In this document: positions 9,248-18,788 of the stretch, piece after piece
Numbering within the stretch: the stretch's first letter is position 1
Layout: each line of letters begins with the position of its first letter
Source of the DNA: Candidatus Eisenbacteria bacterium
GTDB lineage: Bacteria; Eisenbacteria; RBG-16-71-46; SZUA-252
NCBI GenBank assembly: GCA_005893305.1
Contig: VBOZ01000008.1
Coordinates: forward strand, 139,172 to 203,171
Direction of reading: 5' to 3'
DNA length: 64,000 nucleotides
The notes under the pieces: generated by a model
What the model saw: only the letters and a program-made list of their open reading frames with translations
Databases searched by the model: none
Told to the model about the DNA's origin: nothing
Position numbers and translations under genes: made by a program

Positions 9248-9964
9248 CTACGTCGCGCCGGCCTCCGCGAGGATCATGATGCGGCCGCACGATTCGCAGA
9301 TCTGGATCTGGTCGCCTTTGCGGGCCTCTTGAAGGGCGTGCGGCGTGAGCCCCTTGAAGCAGGCGCCGCAGGCTCCCTTCTTCACCTCGGCCACGGCGAC
9401 GCCGTCCCGCGCGGAGGCGAGACGCTCGTAGCGGGTCAGGAGCGGCGCGGGGACCCGAGGCTTCACAGCGTCGCGATCCTGCGAGAGCGAGTGGATGCGC
9501 TGGTCGAGCTCCGCGGCTTCGCGGGTCAGCGTGTCCTCGCCTTCCTTCCGCTTGGCATCCTCCGCCTGAACGCGCTTCTCCGCCGCGGCCACGGCGGCCG
9601 AGAGCCGTTCCTCGCGCTCGAACGACTCGAGAATCCTCGTCTCCTGGTCGGAGCGCTTGGTCTTGAGGAGCTCGATCTCGTGGAGGAGGGCCGTGTATTC
9701 CTTGTTGGTCTTGATGTTGTGGAGCTGCCGCTCCAGCTTCGCTCCCTCCGCCGCGATCGTTTCCACTTCCTTTTCGATGCCGCGCCGCGCGAGGCGGATC
9801 TGCTCCAGCTCCTTTTTCGCTTGGTCGTGCGCGGTTTTCGCAAAAGCCACCGCGTCGCTCAGCGCCTCGCGGCGCTTGGGAATCCCATCCTTCGCGCGCC
9901 TCGCTTCCAGCAGGCGCGAGTCCTGGCGCTGCAATTCGAGCAGCGCGTCCAGCTCAGGAAGCAA
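9248..9964 (-). CDS. coiled-coil protein with C-terminal C4 zinc ribbon
   Basis: 238 residues. Positions 10-170 are a long Glu/Lys/Arg/Leu coiled coil. The C-terminus carries a zinc ribbon with Cys199, Cys202, Cys223 and Cys226 (GACGACFKGL ... CESCGRI). This is the widespread DUF164/zf-RING_7 architecture, thought to act as a nucleic-acid or protein scaffold; the exact role is not established here. The start is TTG 9964, supported by GGAGG seven bases upstream. A strong terminator lies directly before this ribosome site, so the gene needs read-through or a promoter that I cannot see. Confidence 0.85.
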   Translation of the reverse strand: MLPELDALLELQRQDSRLLEARRAKDGIPKRREALSDAVAFAKTAHDQAKKELEQIRLARRGIEKEVETIAAEGAKLERQLHNIKTNKEYTALLHEIELLKTKRSDQETRILESFEREERLSAAVAAAEKRVQAEDAKRKEGEDTLTREAAELDQRIHSLSQDRDAVKPRVPAPLLTRYERLASARDGVAVAEVKKGACGACFKGLTPHALQEARKGDQIQICESCGRIMILAEAGAT

Positions 9965-9978
9965 CGGTCACCTCCAAA

Positions 9979-10013
9979 GAAAAACGGGGAGCGCGCATCA
10001 GCGCGCCCCCCGT
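9979..10013 (-). terminator. Rho-independent terminator after the tRNA pair
   Basis: On the minus strand ACGGGGGGCGCGC, loop TGAT, GCGCGCTCCCCGT forms a 13-bp stem (one mismatch) followed by TTTTTCTTT. It lies downstream of tRNA-Val and ends only a few bases before the ribosome site of the zinc-ribbon gene. Confidence 0.8.
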
Positions 10014-10080
10014 GTGGGGTAGCGGGTCCCGGCGTCGGCCGAGCCCCGCCTGAAGGGGTTGGGCGTCGGCCCCGGCCTTA

Positions 10081-10156
10081 TGGTGGGCGGTGCAGGGATT
10101 GAACCTGCGACCTCTGGCTTGTGATACCAGCGCTCTCCCAACTGAGCTAACCGCCC
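10081..10156 (-). tRNA. tRNA-Val (anticodon CAC)
   Basis: 76-nt cloverleaf with a 7-bp acceptor stem (GGGCGGT/ACCGCCC), D-arm TTAGCTCAG, anticodon loop ATCACAA giving CAC, T-loop GTTCAATC and an encoded CCA end. It follows the CAU tRNA on the same strand, probably on one transcript ending at the terminator at 9979-10013. Confidence 0.93.
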
Positions 10157-10223
10157 CGGGAATCGCTTGGTGCGCGGGGACGGTCCTCCCCGCGAAAGAA
10201 ACGCGGCGTGGGTGAACGGCAAC

Positions 10224-10297
10224 TGGGCCCACTTGGACTCGAACCAAGGACCAACCGGTTATGAGCCGGCTGCTCTCACCAGCTGAGCTATGGGCCC
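10224..10297 (-). tRNA. tRNA with CAT anticodon (Ile2 or elongator Met)
   Basis: 74-nt cloverleaf, acceptor GGGCCCA/TGGGCCC, anticodon stem GCCGG/CCGGT, loop CTCATAA, T-loop TTCGAGT. No CCA is encoded (GTT follows the discriminator A). The GGCTCATAACC anticodon arm resembles lysidine-modified tRNA-Ile2, but elongator Met cannot be excluded by eye. An initiator is unlikely because the anticodon stem lacks three G:C pairs next to the loop. Confidence 0.88.
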
Positions 10298-10337
10298 GAA
10301 TGCCACTCTTGGTTCTCGTCGCGGACCTGAGCCGCGC

Positions 10338-10367
10338 AAGGTACCACCCTGGAATCGGGGGGGTCAA
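10338..10367 (-). promoter_or_regulatory. sigma-70 promoter of the tRNA pair
   Basis: On the minus strand TTGACC (10367-10362), an 18-base spacer and TACCTT (10343-10338), with the tRNA 5' end about 40 bases downstream. The same TTGACC-N18-TA pattern precedes the tRNA-Phe/tRNA-Thr pair at 30111-30140, which supports the call. Confidence 0.6.
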
Positions 10368-10381
10368 GGCACGCCTCACGC

Positions 10382-12127
10382 TCACATCATCTCCACGTAG
10401 CCCTTGAGCCGCCGGCTGCGCGTCGGATGGCGCAGCTTGCGGAGGGCCTTGGCCTCGATCTGGCGAATGCGCTCCCGCGTCACGTTGAACGTGGCGCCGA
10501 CCTCCTCGAGCGTGCGCGGGCAACCGTCGTCGGTCAGCCCGAACCGCAGGCGAATCACCTTCGCCTCGCGCTTGCTCAGGGTCTCGAGCACTTCGTTCAC
10601 CTCGTCCTTCAGCATCGAGAACGCGGCCGCCTGTGCGGGCGAGATGACGCTCGTGTCCTCGATGAAATCTCCCAGATTGGAATCGTCGTCCTCGCCGATC
10701 GGACGGTCGAGCGAGATCGGCTCCTGCGCCGCCTTGAGCACGCTCTTGATCTTCTCGACTGGAAGGGTGAGCTTCTCGGCCACCTCTTCCGGCGTCGGCT
10801 CGCGCCCCAGCTCCTGCACCAACCGCCGCGACGTGCGCACCACCTTGTTGATCGCCTCGATCATGTGGACCGGCACGCGGATGGTTCGCGCCTGGTCCGC
10901 GATCGCCCGCGTGATCGCCTGGCGAATCCACCACGTCGCGTACGTCGAGAACTTGTACCCCTTGCGGTAGTCGAACTTGTCGACCGCCCGCATGAGCCCG
11001 GAGTTTCCCTCCTGGATCAGGTCGAGGAACTCGAGCCCGCGGTTCGTGTACCGCTTGGCGATCGAGATCACGAGGCGCACGTTGGCCTCGATCATCTCGC
11101 GCTTCGCCTTGTCGCGCGCGATCTCTCCGGAGCGGATCTCGGTCGCGACCTCGCGAATCTGCTCGCGCAACATCCTTCCCTCGATCTCGATCCGGCGCAC
11201 CTTGCGCCGCGCGTTCTTCACCTCGAGCACGTAGGCGTCGAGGTCGGCCGGCTTGAGGCCGGTCTCCTTCTCGATCTGCTTCGCCTCCTTGCGGCTCTTC
11301 TTGATCCGCTTGAGGAGGGCGTGGACCTCCTCGCCGGTCTTCCCCCAATTCCATTCCATCGTGGTGACGTCGGACTCGGCTTCCTCGAAGCGCTTCGCGA
11401 GACCCTTCATCCGCTCGGCGAGCCGCTCGATCAGCTTGTTGTTCATGTTGAGCGCGTAGAGCTCCTTCAAGAGCTCCTCGTCCGCAGCGCGAACCTTTTC
11501 CTGATGCGCCTTCCGCTTCTCCTCCGAGAGACGCCCGACCGACCGCTCCTGGATCTTGAGGAGCTTGCCGTGGAGCGCGCGGACCCGGTCCATCGACTTG
11601 AGGGCCCTGGCCCGCTCCTTCTTGGGCGAGAACTCGGGATTCCAGTTGCCGAAATCGATCTGCGTGAATTCCTCGACCCGCACCTTGCCCTGCTTCAATT
11701 TCGTGCCGAGCGCGATCAACTCTTTCATGATGGGCGTCGAGCGGAAGAGCGCCGTGCAGACCTGGCGCTCGCCGGCCTTGATGCGCTTGGCGATCTCGAC
11801 CTCGCCCTCGCGGTCGAGGAGCGGCACGCGGCCCATCTCACGCAAATACATGCGCACGGGGTCGTCGTAGCGCATCGGGTGCGGGAGCACCTGCTTGTCG
11901 GCCGGGCGCTTCTCCTCCCGCCGCTTCAGCTTCAGTTTCTGCTGGGCTTCCTCGTGGGAGTCGAAGACGTCGACCTTCAGGTCGTTGAGCGCGATATAGA
12001 CCTCGTCCATGTCCTCGACCGACGCGCTCTCGTCCAAGAACGTCTCGATCTGGTCATGAAGGAGGTACTGCTGCTTCCCGGCCAGCACCTTAAGGTCGTG
12101 AAAGCGGTCCGTCTTCACACGCTTCAT
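10382..12127 (-). CDS. rpoD: RNA polymerase primary sigma factor (sigma-70)
   Basis: 581 residues from ATG 12127. This start is preferred over ATG 12148 because the intervening bases contain GGAGAGGAG about ten bases before it. Region 1.2 is [11 protein letters not shown], a long non-conserved region follows, region 2 is [20 protein letters not shown] with [17 protein letters not shown], region 3 is present, and region 4 ends in [20 protein letters not shown]. It directs core RNA polymerase to housekeeping promoters. It follows dnaG by a short gap, repeating the classic rpsU-dnaG-rpoD macromolecular synthesis order, here with mutS2 inserted between rpsU and dnaG. Confidence 0.97.
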   Translation of the reverse strand: MKRVKTDRFHDLKVLAGKQQYLLHDQIETFLDESASVEDMDEVYIALNDLKVDVFDSHEEAQQKLKLKRREEKRPADKQVLPHPMRYDDPVRMYLREMGRVPLLDREGEVEIAKRIKAGERQVCTALFRSTPIMKELIALGTKLKQGKVRVEEFTQIDFGNWNPEFSPKKERARALKSMDRVRALHGKLLKIQERSVGRLSEEKRKAHQEKVRAADEELLKELYALNMNNKLIERLAERMKGLAKRFEEAESDVTTMEWNWGKTGEEVHALLKRIKKSRKEAKQIEKETGLKPADLDAYVLEVKNARRKVRRIEIEGRMLREQIREVATEIRSGEIARDKAKREMIEANVRLVISIAKRYTNRGLEFLDLIQEGNSGLMRAVDKFDYRKGYKFSTYATWWIRQAITRAIADQARTIRVPVHMIEAINKVVRTSRRLVQELGREPTPEEVAEKLTLPVEKIKSVLKAAQEPISLDRPIGEDDDSNLGDFIEDTSVISPAQAAAFSMLKDEVNEVLETLSKREAKVIRLRFGLTDDGCPRTLEEVGATFNVTRERIRQIEAKALRKLRHPTRSRRLKGYVEMM

Positions 12128-12169
12128 CCGTTGACGTCTCCTCTCCATGTGACGGGTACCACCCGGGTC

Positions 12170-14026
12170 CTAGGAAACCGCCGGATGGCTGCTGCCGTGT
12201 AACTTAGATGCTAAATCCCTGCGTTCGGCCACAAGCCGGTCGAGGGAGCCCGAGTCGTGGGCCCTCTCGGCCTGGCGAATGGCCTGATCCAGCTCGTGGA
12301 TGGAGGCCCGAAGGCGCCTTTCTCCAAGCCTCGCCAGGAGTTCCTGGGCTCCACGTCGGGACATTTCATCCGTGCGTCCCTCCTCGACACTGTGCTCGGC
12401 CAGGAGGGCCCGCGCGAGCGGCTCCAGGTCCGTGAGGGCCCGGATCTCCTCCGGGAGCGGCGCTCTGGCCATCTGGAGCCAGGATCGCAACAGCGCCTGC
12501 AATGCCGTGCTGTGAAAACAGTTGACGCCCCCGTTCGCGACGACCTCCGCGACCGCGCCTTCCTCGGTAAGGCAGCGGGCGGCGAGCTCCTTCTCGATCG
12601 GATCGAGGACCTCGGGGCGTTCGTCGACCGTTTGAGACCCGCCCCTGGCCGTAGCCGATGGCGCAGATCCCGGCCCCGATGCCACGGGCCGCGGTTGGGA
12701 CGCCCCGACAGAGTCCGAGCCCCGACCTCCTCCAGAGAATCGACGCGAGCCGCGCCGTTTCGACAGGGCCTCGAGCAGAACCTCCTCCTCAATGCCGAAC
12801 GCGGCCGAGCCGCGCCGAAGCATGAGACGGCGGCGGATCGGGTCATCGACCTTTGCCAATAGCTCTACATATCGCTTTACACGGGCCTCCGGGGACGGGT
12901 TCTGGCCCTCTCCAGCCAACGCGGCGCTTGCCAGGAAGGCCGCCACATCTCCCGCGGTCTTCTGAAGATCCTCGAACGCGGCGGCGCCCCGCTTGGCGAT
13001 GAACGAATCCGGGTCCTCGCCGTCCGGGAGGATGAGCACCCGAACCTGGAGCCCCGCGATCAAGAGCGAATCAAGCGCCCGATCGGCGGCGCGAACGCCG
13101 GCGTCATCGCCGTCGTAGACGAGCAGAACCTCCGCCTCGAACCGCGACAGCGCACGCGCCTGCTCCGTGGTGAGCGCGGTCCCGCAGGTCGACACCGCAT
13201 TCGGGTAACCGGCGGCCCGGAGCCGCATGACGTCGAGATAGCCCTCGGCCACGATGATTCGCTTTCGATCCCGGATCTCCGCCCTCGCGAGCGGAAGGCC
13301 GAAGAGCAGCCCACCCTTTCGATAGACCGGAGACTCGGGAGAGTTGATGTACTTCGGCGATTCTTCCTGCGCGATGCTTCGGGCACCGAACCCGGCCACC
13401 CGGCCCGCCGCGGCCTCGATCGGGAACGTGACCCGGCCTCGGAACCGGTCGTAGTGCGTGCCGTTCTCCCTGCGGAGGAGAAGGCCCGCCTCCTCGAGCA
13501 CGGTCGGCGGCAGGAGCTTTCCCAGCGCCGCGCTCAGGCTGTCCCATCCCTCGGGGGCCCAGCCCACCTGGAAGCGATCGAGGATCGCGTCATCGAAACC
13601 CCTCCCCGCGAGATAGGCGCGCGCCTTCGCCCCGCCCGGTTCGCGGAGGGACGCGCGAAAGAAATCGTTGGCGAGCGCGTTCGCCTGATACAGGCGGTCG
13701 CGCTTCCCGTCGCCCGCTCCGCGGCCGGACGTGGGCAGCTCGATTCCGGCCCGCTCCGCCAAGACCGCGAGCGCTTCGGGAAAGGTCACCTTGTCGATCT
13801 CCATCAAGAACGAGAAGACGTCCCCTCCCTTGTTGCAGCCGAAGCAGTGCCACATCTGGCGCTCCGAGTTGACCGTAAACGATGGGGTCTTCTCCGAGTG
13901 AAACGGGCAAAGCCCTTTCCACGCCCGGCCCATGCGCCGGAGCGGCACCCGCTCCCCGACGATCTGCACGATGTCGGATGCGGCGCGGACCTCTTCCTTG
14001 GCTTCTTCCGCGGATCGGGCCGTCAT
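12170..14026 (-). CDS. dnaG: DNA primase
   Basis: 618 residues. The N-terminal zinc-binding domain has Cys40, His43, Cys61 and Cys64 (CPFH ... CFGC). The RNA polymerase/TOPRIM core includes VAEGYLDVMRL and LVYDGDDAG acidic motifs, and the C-terminal helicase-binding region is divergent. It makes RNA primers at the replication fork. The ATG at 14026 lies one base after the mutS2 stop, so the two are co-transcribed, and rpoD follows. Confidence 0.96.
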   Translation of the reverse strand: MTARSAEEAKEEVRAASDIVQIVGERVPLRRMGRAWKGLCPFHSEKTPSFTVNSERQMWHCFGCNKGGDVFSFLMEIDKVTFPEALAVLAERAGIELPTSGRGAGDGKRDRLYQANALANDFFRASLREPGGAKARAYLAGRGFDDAILDRFQVGWAPEGWDSLSAALGKLLPPTVLEEAGLLLRRENGTHYDRFRGRVTFPIEAAAGRVAGFGARSIAQEESPKYINSPESPVYRKGGLLFGLPLARAEIRDRKRIIVAEGYLDVMRLRAAGYPNAVSTCGTALTTEQARALSRFEAEVLLVYDGDDAGVRAADRALDSLLIAGLQVRVLILPDGEDPDSFIAKRGAAAFEDLQKTAGDVAAFLASAALAGEGQNPSPEARVKRYVELLAKVDDPIRRRLMLRRGSAAFGIEEEVLLEALSKRRGSRRFSGGGRGSDSVGASQPRPVASGPGSAPSATARGGSQTVDERPEVLDPIEKELAARCLTEEGAVAEVVANGGVNCFHSTALQALLRSWLQMARAPLPEEIRALTDLEPLARALLAEHSVEEGRTDEMSRRGAQELLARLGERRLRASIHELDQAIRQAERAHDSGSLDRLVAERRDLASKLHGSSHPAVS

Positions 14027-14027
14027 G

Positions 14028-16547
14028 TCAGGTGAGCGTCACGATCGTGACGCCGGTTCCTCCTTCTCCAAGCTCTCCCAGACGGTATTCCTTGACCAGC
14101 GTGTTGGTCTGAAGCCAGCTCTTCATCCGCTCGCGAAGGATTCCCTTTCCCTTCCCGTGGATGATGCGGGCCCTCTCGAGGCCGCCCATGTGGGCGTCCT
14201 CGAGAAACCGCTCCACCGCGATGATCGCGTCGTCGGCCTCGAAGCCGCGGACGTCGATCTCGGTCTTGGCGTCGGGCCAATCGGCCGCCGCGGCCGCCGC
14301 CGCCCTGCCGGCGATTCCGCCGGTCGTCCTCTTCGTGGCGGTCGCGGCGCCACCGCTTGGGGCGCGGCGAAGTTGCGTCATCGGAAGCACGGCGGTCGCG
14401 CCGCCGATCCGCACCCGGACCTTGCCGTCCGCGTCGGGCGCGGTCAGCGCGGTCGCCTCGGCGCGCAACGTCGGAACGAACAGCCGATCCCCCGGCGCCA
14501 CGGAGGTGACCGGCTCGCCATTGCGAGCATCCGACGGCTCCGGCGCGTCCTCCCGCTCGATCGCGTCGGAGAGTCCCTTCGCCAGCCCGCGCGCTTCCTG
14601 GAGCGTCGCCGGCGTGGTCCGTTTCTCGGCCCGCATCTTCTTCCGGTAGTCGTCGATCTGGCTCTCGAGCTGGTTCAGGAGCTCCCTCCGCGCCGAGAGC
14701 TCCGCCTGCTTCCGCTCCCTCCGCTCGGACTCCAGCCGGTCCAGCGCCGCCGTGAGCTCCGATTCCCTCGCGGCAAGCTGGCCGCGGGTGCGCTCAAGCG
14801 CCGCGCGCTCGTCGCGGGCCTCCTCGCGCAGCCGCCCCAGCTCCTCGAGAAGGCGATTCAGGTCGCGCTCGCCCTGCGGCAAGAGCGCGCGTGCACGATC
14901 GAGAACGCGCGCGTCCACCCCGAAGCGCTCCGCGACCTGGATCGCGCGGCTCCCACCCGGCACGCCGACGACCAGGCGGAAGAGCGGGCGGAGCGACGTC
15001 TCGTCGAACGCCATCGAGGCGTTCCTCACCCCGGCCGTCTCGTGCGCGAACGTCTTCAGCATCCCGTGATGCGTGGTGGCCACGCAGAGCGCGCGCCGCG
15101 CGAGCAAGGCCTCCAGCACCGCCTGCCCCAGCGCGGCCCCCTCGACCGGGTCGGTCCCGGAGCCGAGCTCGTCCAGGAGCACCAGGCTCCGCGGCGTCGC
15201 CTGCCCCAGCGCTTCGGACACGCGGCGAAGATGCGAGAGGAACGTGCTCACGTCCGATGAGATCGACTGCTCGTCGCCGATGTCGCAGATCACCCGATCG
15301 AACCAGGGGATCACGGTTCCTGCGGCGACAGGGATCGGAAGCCCCGCCGCGGCGAGCAGCGCCAGGAGCCCCACGGTCTTCATCGCGACGGTCTTTCCGC
15401 CCATGTTGGGCCCGGTCACGAGGAGCATCGGGTGCTCGTGATCGAGCTCCAAGTCGAGCGGAACGGGCGCCGCGCTCTCCCCTTTGCGGTGCCGCTCGAC
15501 GAGGATCGGGTGCCTTCCCTCGCGAATCCGGAGGCTCCGTTCCTCCACCAGCTCGGGAAGAGACGCCCGCGCGTCCACCGCCCACGCCGTGACCGCCTGC
15601 GCCGCGTCGATCCGCGCCAGCTCGGCGAAATTCCGCTCGAGGGCGGGCAGCTCGCGGTGCGCGCGCGCGGTCAGCTCGCGAAGGATCCGCTCGACCTCGC
15701 GAGCCTCGGCGAGCGCGTGCTCCGCCAGCTCACTGTTCCCCTCGGCCGCCTCGCGGGGCTCGACGAAGAGGCTCGCGCCGGAGCCGGAGTGCCCGACCAC
15801 CGTCCCGGGCACCAAGCGCCGGCTCCCCGACGGGATCGCGAGCACGTAGCGGCCGTCCCGCAGGGTCACAAAGCTCTCCGGCGCCGAAAGCCCGCGCTCG
15901 ATCGCCTCGAGCTTCGCCGCGAGCCGGGCCCGAAGCGTGCGGATCGCGCGCCGGATCTTGGAGAGCTCCGGGCTCGCGTCGTCTTTGACCTCGCCCGACG
16001 GATCGAGCGCGCGCGTGATCTCGCGATGAAGCGGATCGAGCGGATCCAAGGCCGAGAGCGCGCGATCGAGCGCGGGAGTTTCGCGCCGCGTCTTCCGATA
16101 CCAGGTCACGAGCGAGCGCACCTGATCGAGGAGAAGCGCGAAACTCCACAGCTCCTCTCCCCGGAGCGTCGCCCCTTCCGGCGCCAGGCGCGCCAGCTCG
16201 GGCCTCAGGTCGGGGGGCGCGGCGGGCGGCGGGGAATCCCCCTCCGCGTGACACGCCAGCAGATCGCCGTAAAGCTCCTGGGCGCCCCGTGCCGACTCCA
16301 GGCGTTCGTGCGGCCCGAGCGCGACGACCCGTTCGCGTCCCGGGACCGAGCGCGAGCGGGCCGCGATCGCCTCGAGCACGAGCGGAAGCTCGAGGACGGC
16401 GTGCGCGTGGTCGAGGACGCGTTCCTTTCTTGGCGTTTCCAATGGCGCCGCAGCGGGGCGCGAATTCGCGTCGGTAATGGCTGTACGTCCGGAGGTGCGG
16501 GTGGTAGCGAAGTGCCGACCCAGGAGGCGAACGGGAAACCGGCTCAT
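14028..16547 (-). CDS. mutS2: MutS2 family ATPase/nuclease with Smr domain
   Basis: 839 residues. Core and clamp helices are followed by Walker A TGPNMGGKT, Walker B VLLLDELGSGTDP and ATTHHGML. A coiled coil follows, and a C-terminal Smr domain has IDVRG and HGKGKGILRERM. MutS2 proteins act on branched DNA or on collided ribosomes rather than in mismatch repair. The start at ATG 16547 has GGGAGG six bases upstream. The gene sits between rpsU and dnaG. Length is somewhat above the usual 780-790, owing to the N-terminal tail and an Ala-rich insert before Smr. Confidence 0.95.
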   Translation of the reverse strand: MSRFPVRLLGRHFATTRTSGRTAITDANSRPAAAPLETPRKERVLDHAHAVLELPLVLEAIAARSRSVPGRERVVALGPHERLESARGAQELYGDLLACHAEGDSPPPAAPPDLRPELARLAPEGATLRGEELWSFALLLDQVRSLVTWYRKTRRETPALDRALSALDPLDPLHREITRALDPSGEVKDDASPELSKIRRAIRTLRARLAAKLEAIERGLSAPESFVTLRDGRYVLAIPSGSRRLVPGTVVGHSGSGASLFVEPREAAEGNSELAEHALAEAREVERILRELTARAHRELPALERNFAELARIDAAQAVTAWAVDARASLPELVEERSLRIREGRHPILVERHRKGESAAPVPLDLELDHEHPMLLVTGPNMGGKTVAMKTVGLLALLAAAGLPIPVAAGTVIPWFDRVICDIGDEQSISSDVSTFLSHLRRVSEALGQATPRSLVLLDELGSGTDPVEGAALGQAVLEALLARRALCVATTHHGMLKTFAHETAGVRNASMAFDETSLRPLFRLVVGVPGGSRAIQVAERFGVDARVLDRARALLPQGERDLNRLLEELGRLREEARDERAALERTRGQLAARESELTAALDRLESERRERKQAELSARRELLNQLESQIDDYRKKMRAEKRTTPATLQEARGLAKGLSDAIEREDAPEPSDARNGEPVTSVAPGDRLFVPTLRAEATALTAPDADGKVRVRIGGATAVLPMTQLRRAPSGGAATATKRTTGGIAGRAAAAAAADWPDAKTEIDVRGFEADDAIIAVERFLEDAHMGGLERARIIHGKGKGILRERMKSWLQTNTLVKEYRLGELGEGGTGVTIVTLT

Positions 16548-16585
16548 GCCGGCCTCCCGCCCGTATTGCGACCTCGAATGACGCG

Positions 16586-16777
16586 CTACTCCGCCTTCAT
16601 CCGAGCCATCATCTTTCTTTTCGCGGCGTTAAGCTTCCGCTTGCGCCGCTCGCTCGGTTTCTCGAAGTGCTGATGACGTCGTAGATCCGCGAGAACTCCA
16701 GCCTTCTCGCACTTCTTCTTGAACCGGCGAAGGGCGCTCTCGAAGGACTCGCCTTCTTTGACCCTGATGCCGGGCAT
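16586..16777 (-). CDS. rpsU: 30S ribosomal protein S21
   Basis: 63 residues, full family length, highly basic ([10 protein letters not shown] ... [15 protein letters not shown]). The start at ATG 16777 is supported by GAGGAGG nine to ten bases upstream; the open frame extends further but without family similarity. S21 contacts the 16S rRNA 3' region during initiation. It is the first gene of the rpsU-mutS2-dnaG-rpoD operon. Confidence 0.96.
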   Translation of the reverse strand: MPGIRVKEGESFESALRRFKKKCEKAGVLADLRRHQHFEKPSERRKRKLNAAKRKMMARMKAE

Positions 16778-16861
16778 CTTATAAATCGCCTCCTCACCGT
16801 GGTTTGAGGTGTCGAGACAGCCCTCCAAATTGGCCTGGGCAGCATCCGGCTAACACTACAA

Positions 16862-16890
16862 ATGATACCCCAAAAGGCCCTCTTTGTCAA
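16862..16890 (-). promoter_or_regulatory. strong sigma-70 promoter for rpsU operon
   Basis: On the minus strand a perfect TTGACA (16890-16885), a 17-base spacer and TATCAT (16867-16862, one mismatch to consensus). A leader of about 75 bases separates it from rpsU. It is the best housekeeping promoter I see in the window and should drive rpsU, mutS2, dnaG and rpoD. Confidence 0.75.
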
Positions 16891-16897
16891 ATGGGCC
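16872..16897 (-). terminator. possible rsmE terminator overlapping the rpsU promoter
   Basis: GGCCC ... GGGCC arms (16893-16897 and 16876-16880) with extra inner TTT/AAG pairing, followed on the minus strand by TTTTGGGG. The stem encloses the -35 box of the rpsU promoter. The stem is short, so this is tentative. Confidence 0.35.
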
Positions 16898-16907
16898 ATA
16901 TCCTGTT

Positions 16908-17639
16908 TTATTCTAATTGATTACGCACGACCGCCAAAAGCGCTATCGCGGCCGTCTCCGTGGTTAATCTGCTACCACCTAGTGAGATAGGCCGGAATCC
17001 AGCCTCGAGGAGCCTCCCGCCCTCTTCGTCCGTAAAGCCGCCGGGCGGTCCAACAGCCAGGGAAATAGAGCCTTGAAGCTCACCCGATGCGGATTTGATG
17101 CGGGACTGGCTCCCCGGATCCGCCACATATCTCGGCCCGTCGCCCAGAAGCGCAATGGCCGCCTCCAATGAGGCCGAGGAACGGATCGCCGGTAGGCGGC
17201 TGCGCCGCGACTGCTTCAGCGCGGAGACGGCGACCCTGGATAACCGCTCGAGGCGCGAAGATTCAAGTGCTTGGCGTCCGGCCCGGTCGCAGGCGACGAA
17301 GTCGATCGCCAGCGCTCCAAGCGGCACGGCGTGGGCCACGACCGTTTCCGCGGGTCCGGCGCCGGGGAGGCCGACCAAGAGCGTGATCGGAACGGAAAGC
17401 TCGCCCTGACCCGAAGATCGCCGCTCGATTGCGCCGACCGCGACGCGCCGATCCGACGATTCGAGAAGGCACTCGTAGGTTCCCCCCACCCCGTCGACCG
17501 CCACGAAGGGGGTCCCGGGAGCCGCTCGGTGTACGTGCAGAAGGTGGTGTGATTCCTCGCGATCGAGCGTGAGGCGATCGCCTCGGATCGCGTCGGGGGC
17601 GACCCAGAAGATCGTGTCGGGTCGTCGCGGCTTGGGCAC
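16908..17639 (-). CDS. rsmE: 16S rRNA m3U1498 methyltransferase
   Basis: 243 residues, the usual RsmE length. An N-terminal PUA-like domain (HHLLHVHRAAPG) precedes a SPOUT methyltransferase domain with the knot motifs LAVGPPGGFTDEE and LGGSRLTTETAAIA. It methylates U1498 of 16S rRNA with SAM. The start codon is GTG 17639, three bases after the dnaJ stop. The third motif usually reads RILRTET, so SRLTTET is a mild variant. It is the last gene of the hrcA operon, as often seen in bacteria. Confidence 0.92.
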   Translation of the reverse strand: MPKPRRPDTIFWVAPDAIRGDRLTLDREESHHLLHVHRAAPGTPFVAVDGVGGTYECLLESSDRRVAVGAIERRSSGQGELSVPITLLVGLPGAGPAETVVAHAVPLGALAIDFVACDRAGRQALESSRLERLSRVAVSALKQSRRSRLPAIRSSASLEAAIALLGDGPRYVADPGSQSRIKSASGELQGSISLAVGPPGGFTDEEGGRLLEAGFRPISLGGSRLTTETAAIALLAVVRNQLE

Positions 17640-17642
17640 GGC

Positions 17643-18788
17643 CTAGCGGCCGGCGTCGTCGCGGGGTCGCCGCGGGGCCGCGGGCTTGGCCTCGGGCAGC
17701 TCGTCGAATTCCTGGAGCAGCTTCTTCCCCCGGTCCGAGAGCTTTGCCGGCGTCGCGAGGTCGATCCGAACCAGCAGATCCCCAGGCTTCGACCGCTTGA
17801 GGCTCCGTATCCCCTTCCCGCGGAGGCGAAGGAGCTTCCCCGGGGTCGTACCCGCGGGCACGTCGATGGCCGCCCGTCCTCCGCCCAGGGTCGGGACTTC
17901 GATCCGCCCCCCGAGCGCCGCCTTTGCGACGCTGATCGGAATCTCGACCAGGAGGTCGTCTCCGTCCCTCAGGAAGAGGTCGTGCTCGATCTCCTCGATG
18001 TGGGCGATCAGGTCGCCGGGCGCGCCGCCCCGGGGACCGACGTCTCCCATGCCGGCGAGCGGGATGTAGTTCCCGTTCGAGACCCCGGCCGGGACCTGGA
18101 TCGTGAGCTCGCTCTGCTCGCGGCGGCGTCCCTCGCCGGCGCAGTCGGCGCACGGCGTTTCGATCACGGTCCCCTCGCCGCGGCACCGGTCGCACGTCGT
18201 GATGTTGATCAGCTGGCCGAGGATCGAGCGCTGCACCAACCGCACCTGGCCCGAGCCGTGACAGACCGGGCAGGTCTTCCGGGTCGTCCCCTCCTTGGCG
18301 CCGGTTCCGTGGCAGGTCGAGCAGGCGCGCATATGACGGATCTTGACGACCTTCTCGACTCCGGTCGCGATCTCCTCGAGCGTCAGAGGCAGGCGAAGCT
18401 CCAGCGTGTTGCCACGCCGTTCGCGCGGGCCGCCGCGGGCCGACTGCTGCTCGAAGGCGTCGCCGAATCCGCCGAATCCACCGCCGCCGAAGTCGCGCAT
18501 GAAGGCGCGAAGCGCGTCGGCCAGATCAAACCCGGCGAAGTCGCCGAAGCCGCCGCCCGGAGGGGCCGCCGGCGCGTGTCCGAAGCGGTCGTAGTGCGCC
18601 CGCTTCTCCGGATCGCGCAGAATTTCGTATGCTTCGGCGGCCTCGCGGAACCGGGCTTCCGCCTCCTTGTTCCCGGGATTTCGGTCGGGATGCCACTTGA
18701 GCGCGTGCTGGCGATACGCCTTCTTGATCTCATCCTCCGACGCGCCGCGGGGCACGCCCAGCACTTCGTAGTAGTCCCGTTTGGCCAC
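17643..18788 (-). CDS. dnaJ: chaperone DnaJ (type I)
   Basis: 381 residues. J domain with HPD ([10 protein letters not shown]), a Gly/Phe-rich stretch, and four CxxCxGxG-type zinc repeats: [24 protein letters not shown] and CADCAGEG. The C-terminal substrate-binding domains follow. It delivers unfolded proteins to DnaK and stimulates its ATPase; dnaK itself is not in the window. GTG start 18788 shares one base with the grpE stop. Controlled by HrcA/CIRCE. Confidence 0.97.
   Translation of the reverse strand: MAKRDYYEVLGVPRGASEDEIKKAYRQHALKWHPDRNPGNKEAEARFREAAEAYEILRDPEKRAHYDRFGHAPAAPPGGGFGDFAGFDLADALRAFMRDFGGGGFGGFGDAFEQQSARGGPRERRGNTLELRLPLTLEEIATGVEKVVKIRHMRACSTCHGTGAKEGTTRKTCPVCHGSGQVRLVQRSILGQLINITTCDRCRGEGTVIETPCADCAGEGRRREQSELTIQVPAGVSNGNYIPLAGMGDVGPRGGAPGDLIAHIEEIEHDLFLRDGDDLLVEIPISVAKAALGGRIEVPTLGGGRAAIDVPAGTTPGKLLRLRGKGIRSLKRSKPGDLLVRIDLATPAKLSDRGKKLLQEFDELPEAKPAAPRRPRDDAGR

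Noticed and set aside
10427-12202. 591-codon plus-strand open frame opposite rpoD
   Set aside because: Mirror frame of a GC-rich coding gene. rpoD on the other strand has every sigma-70 region, and no ribosome site or family feature is seen on the plus strand.
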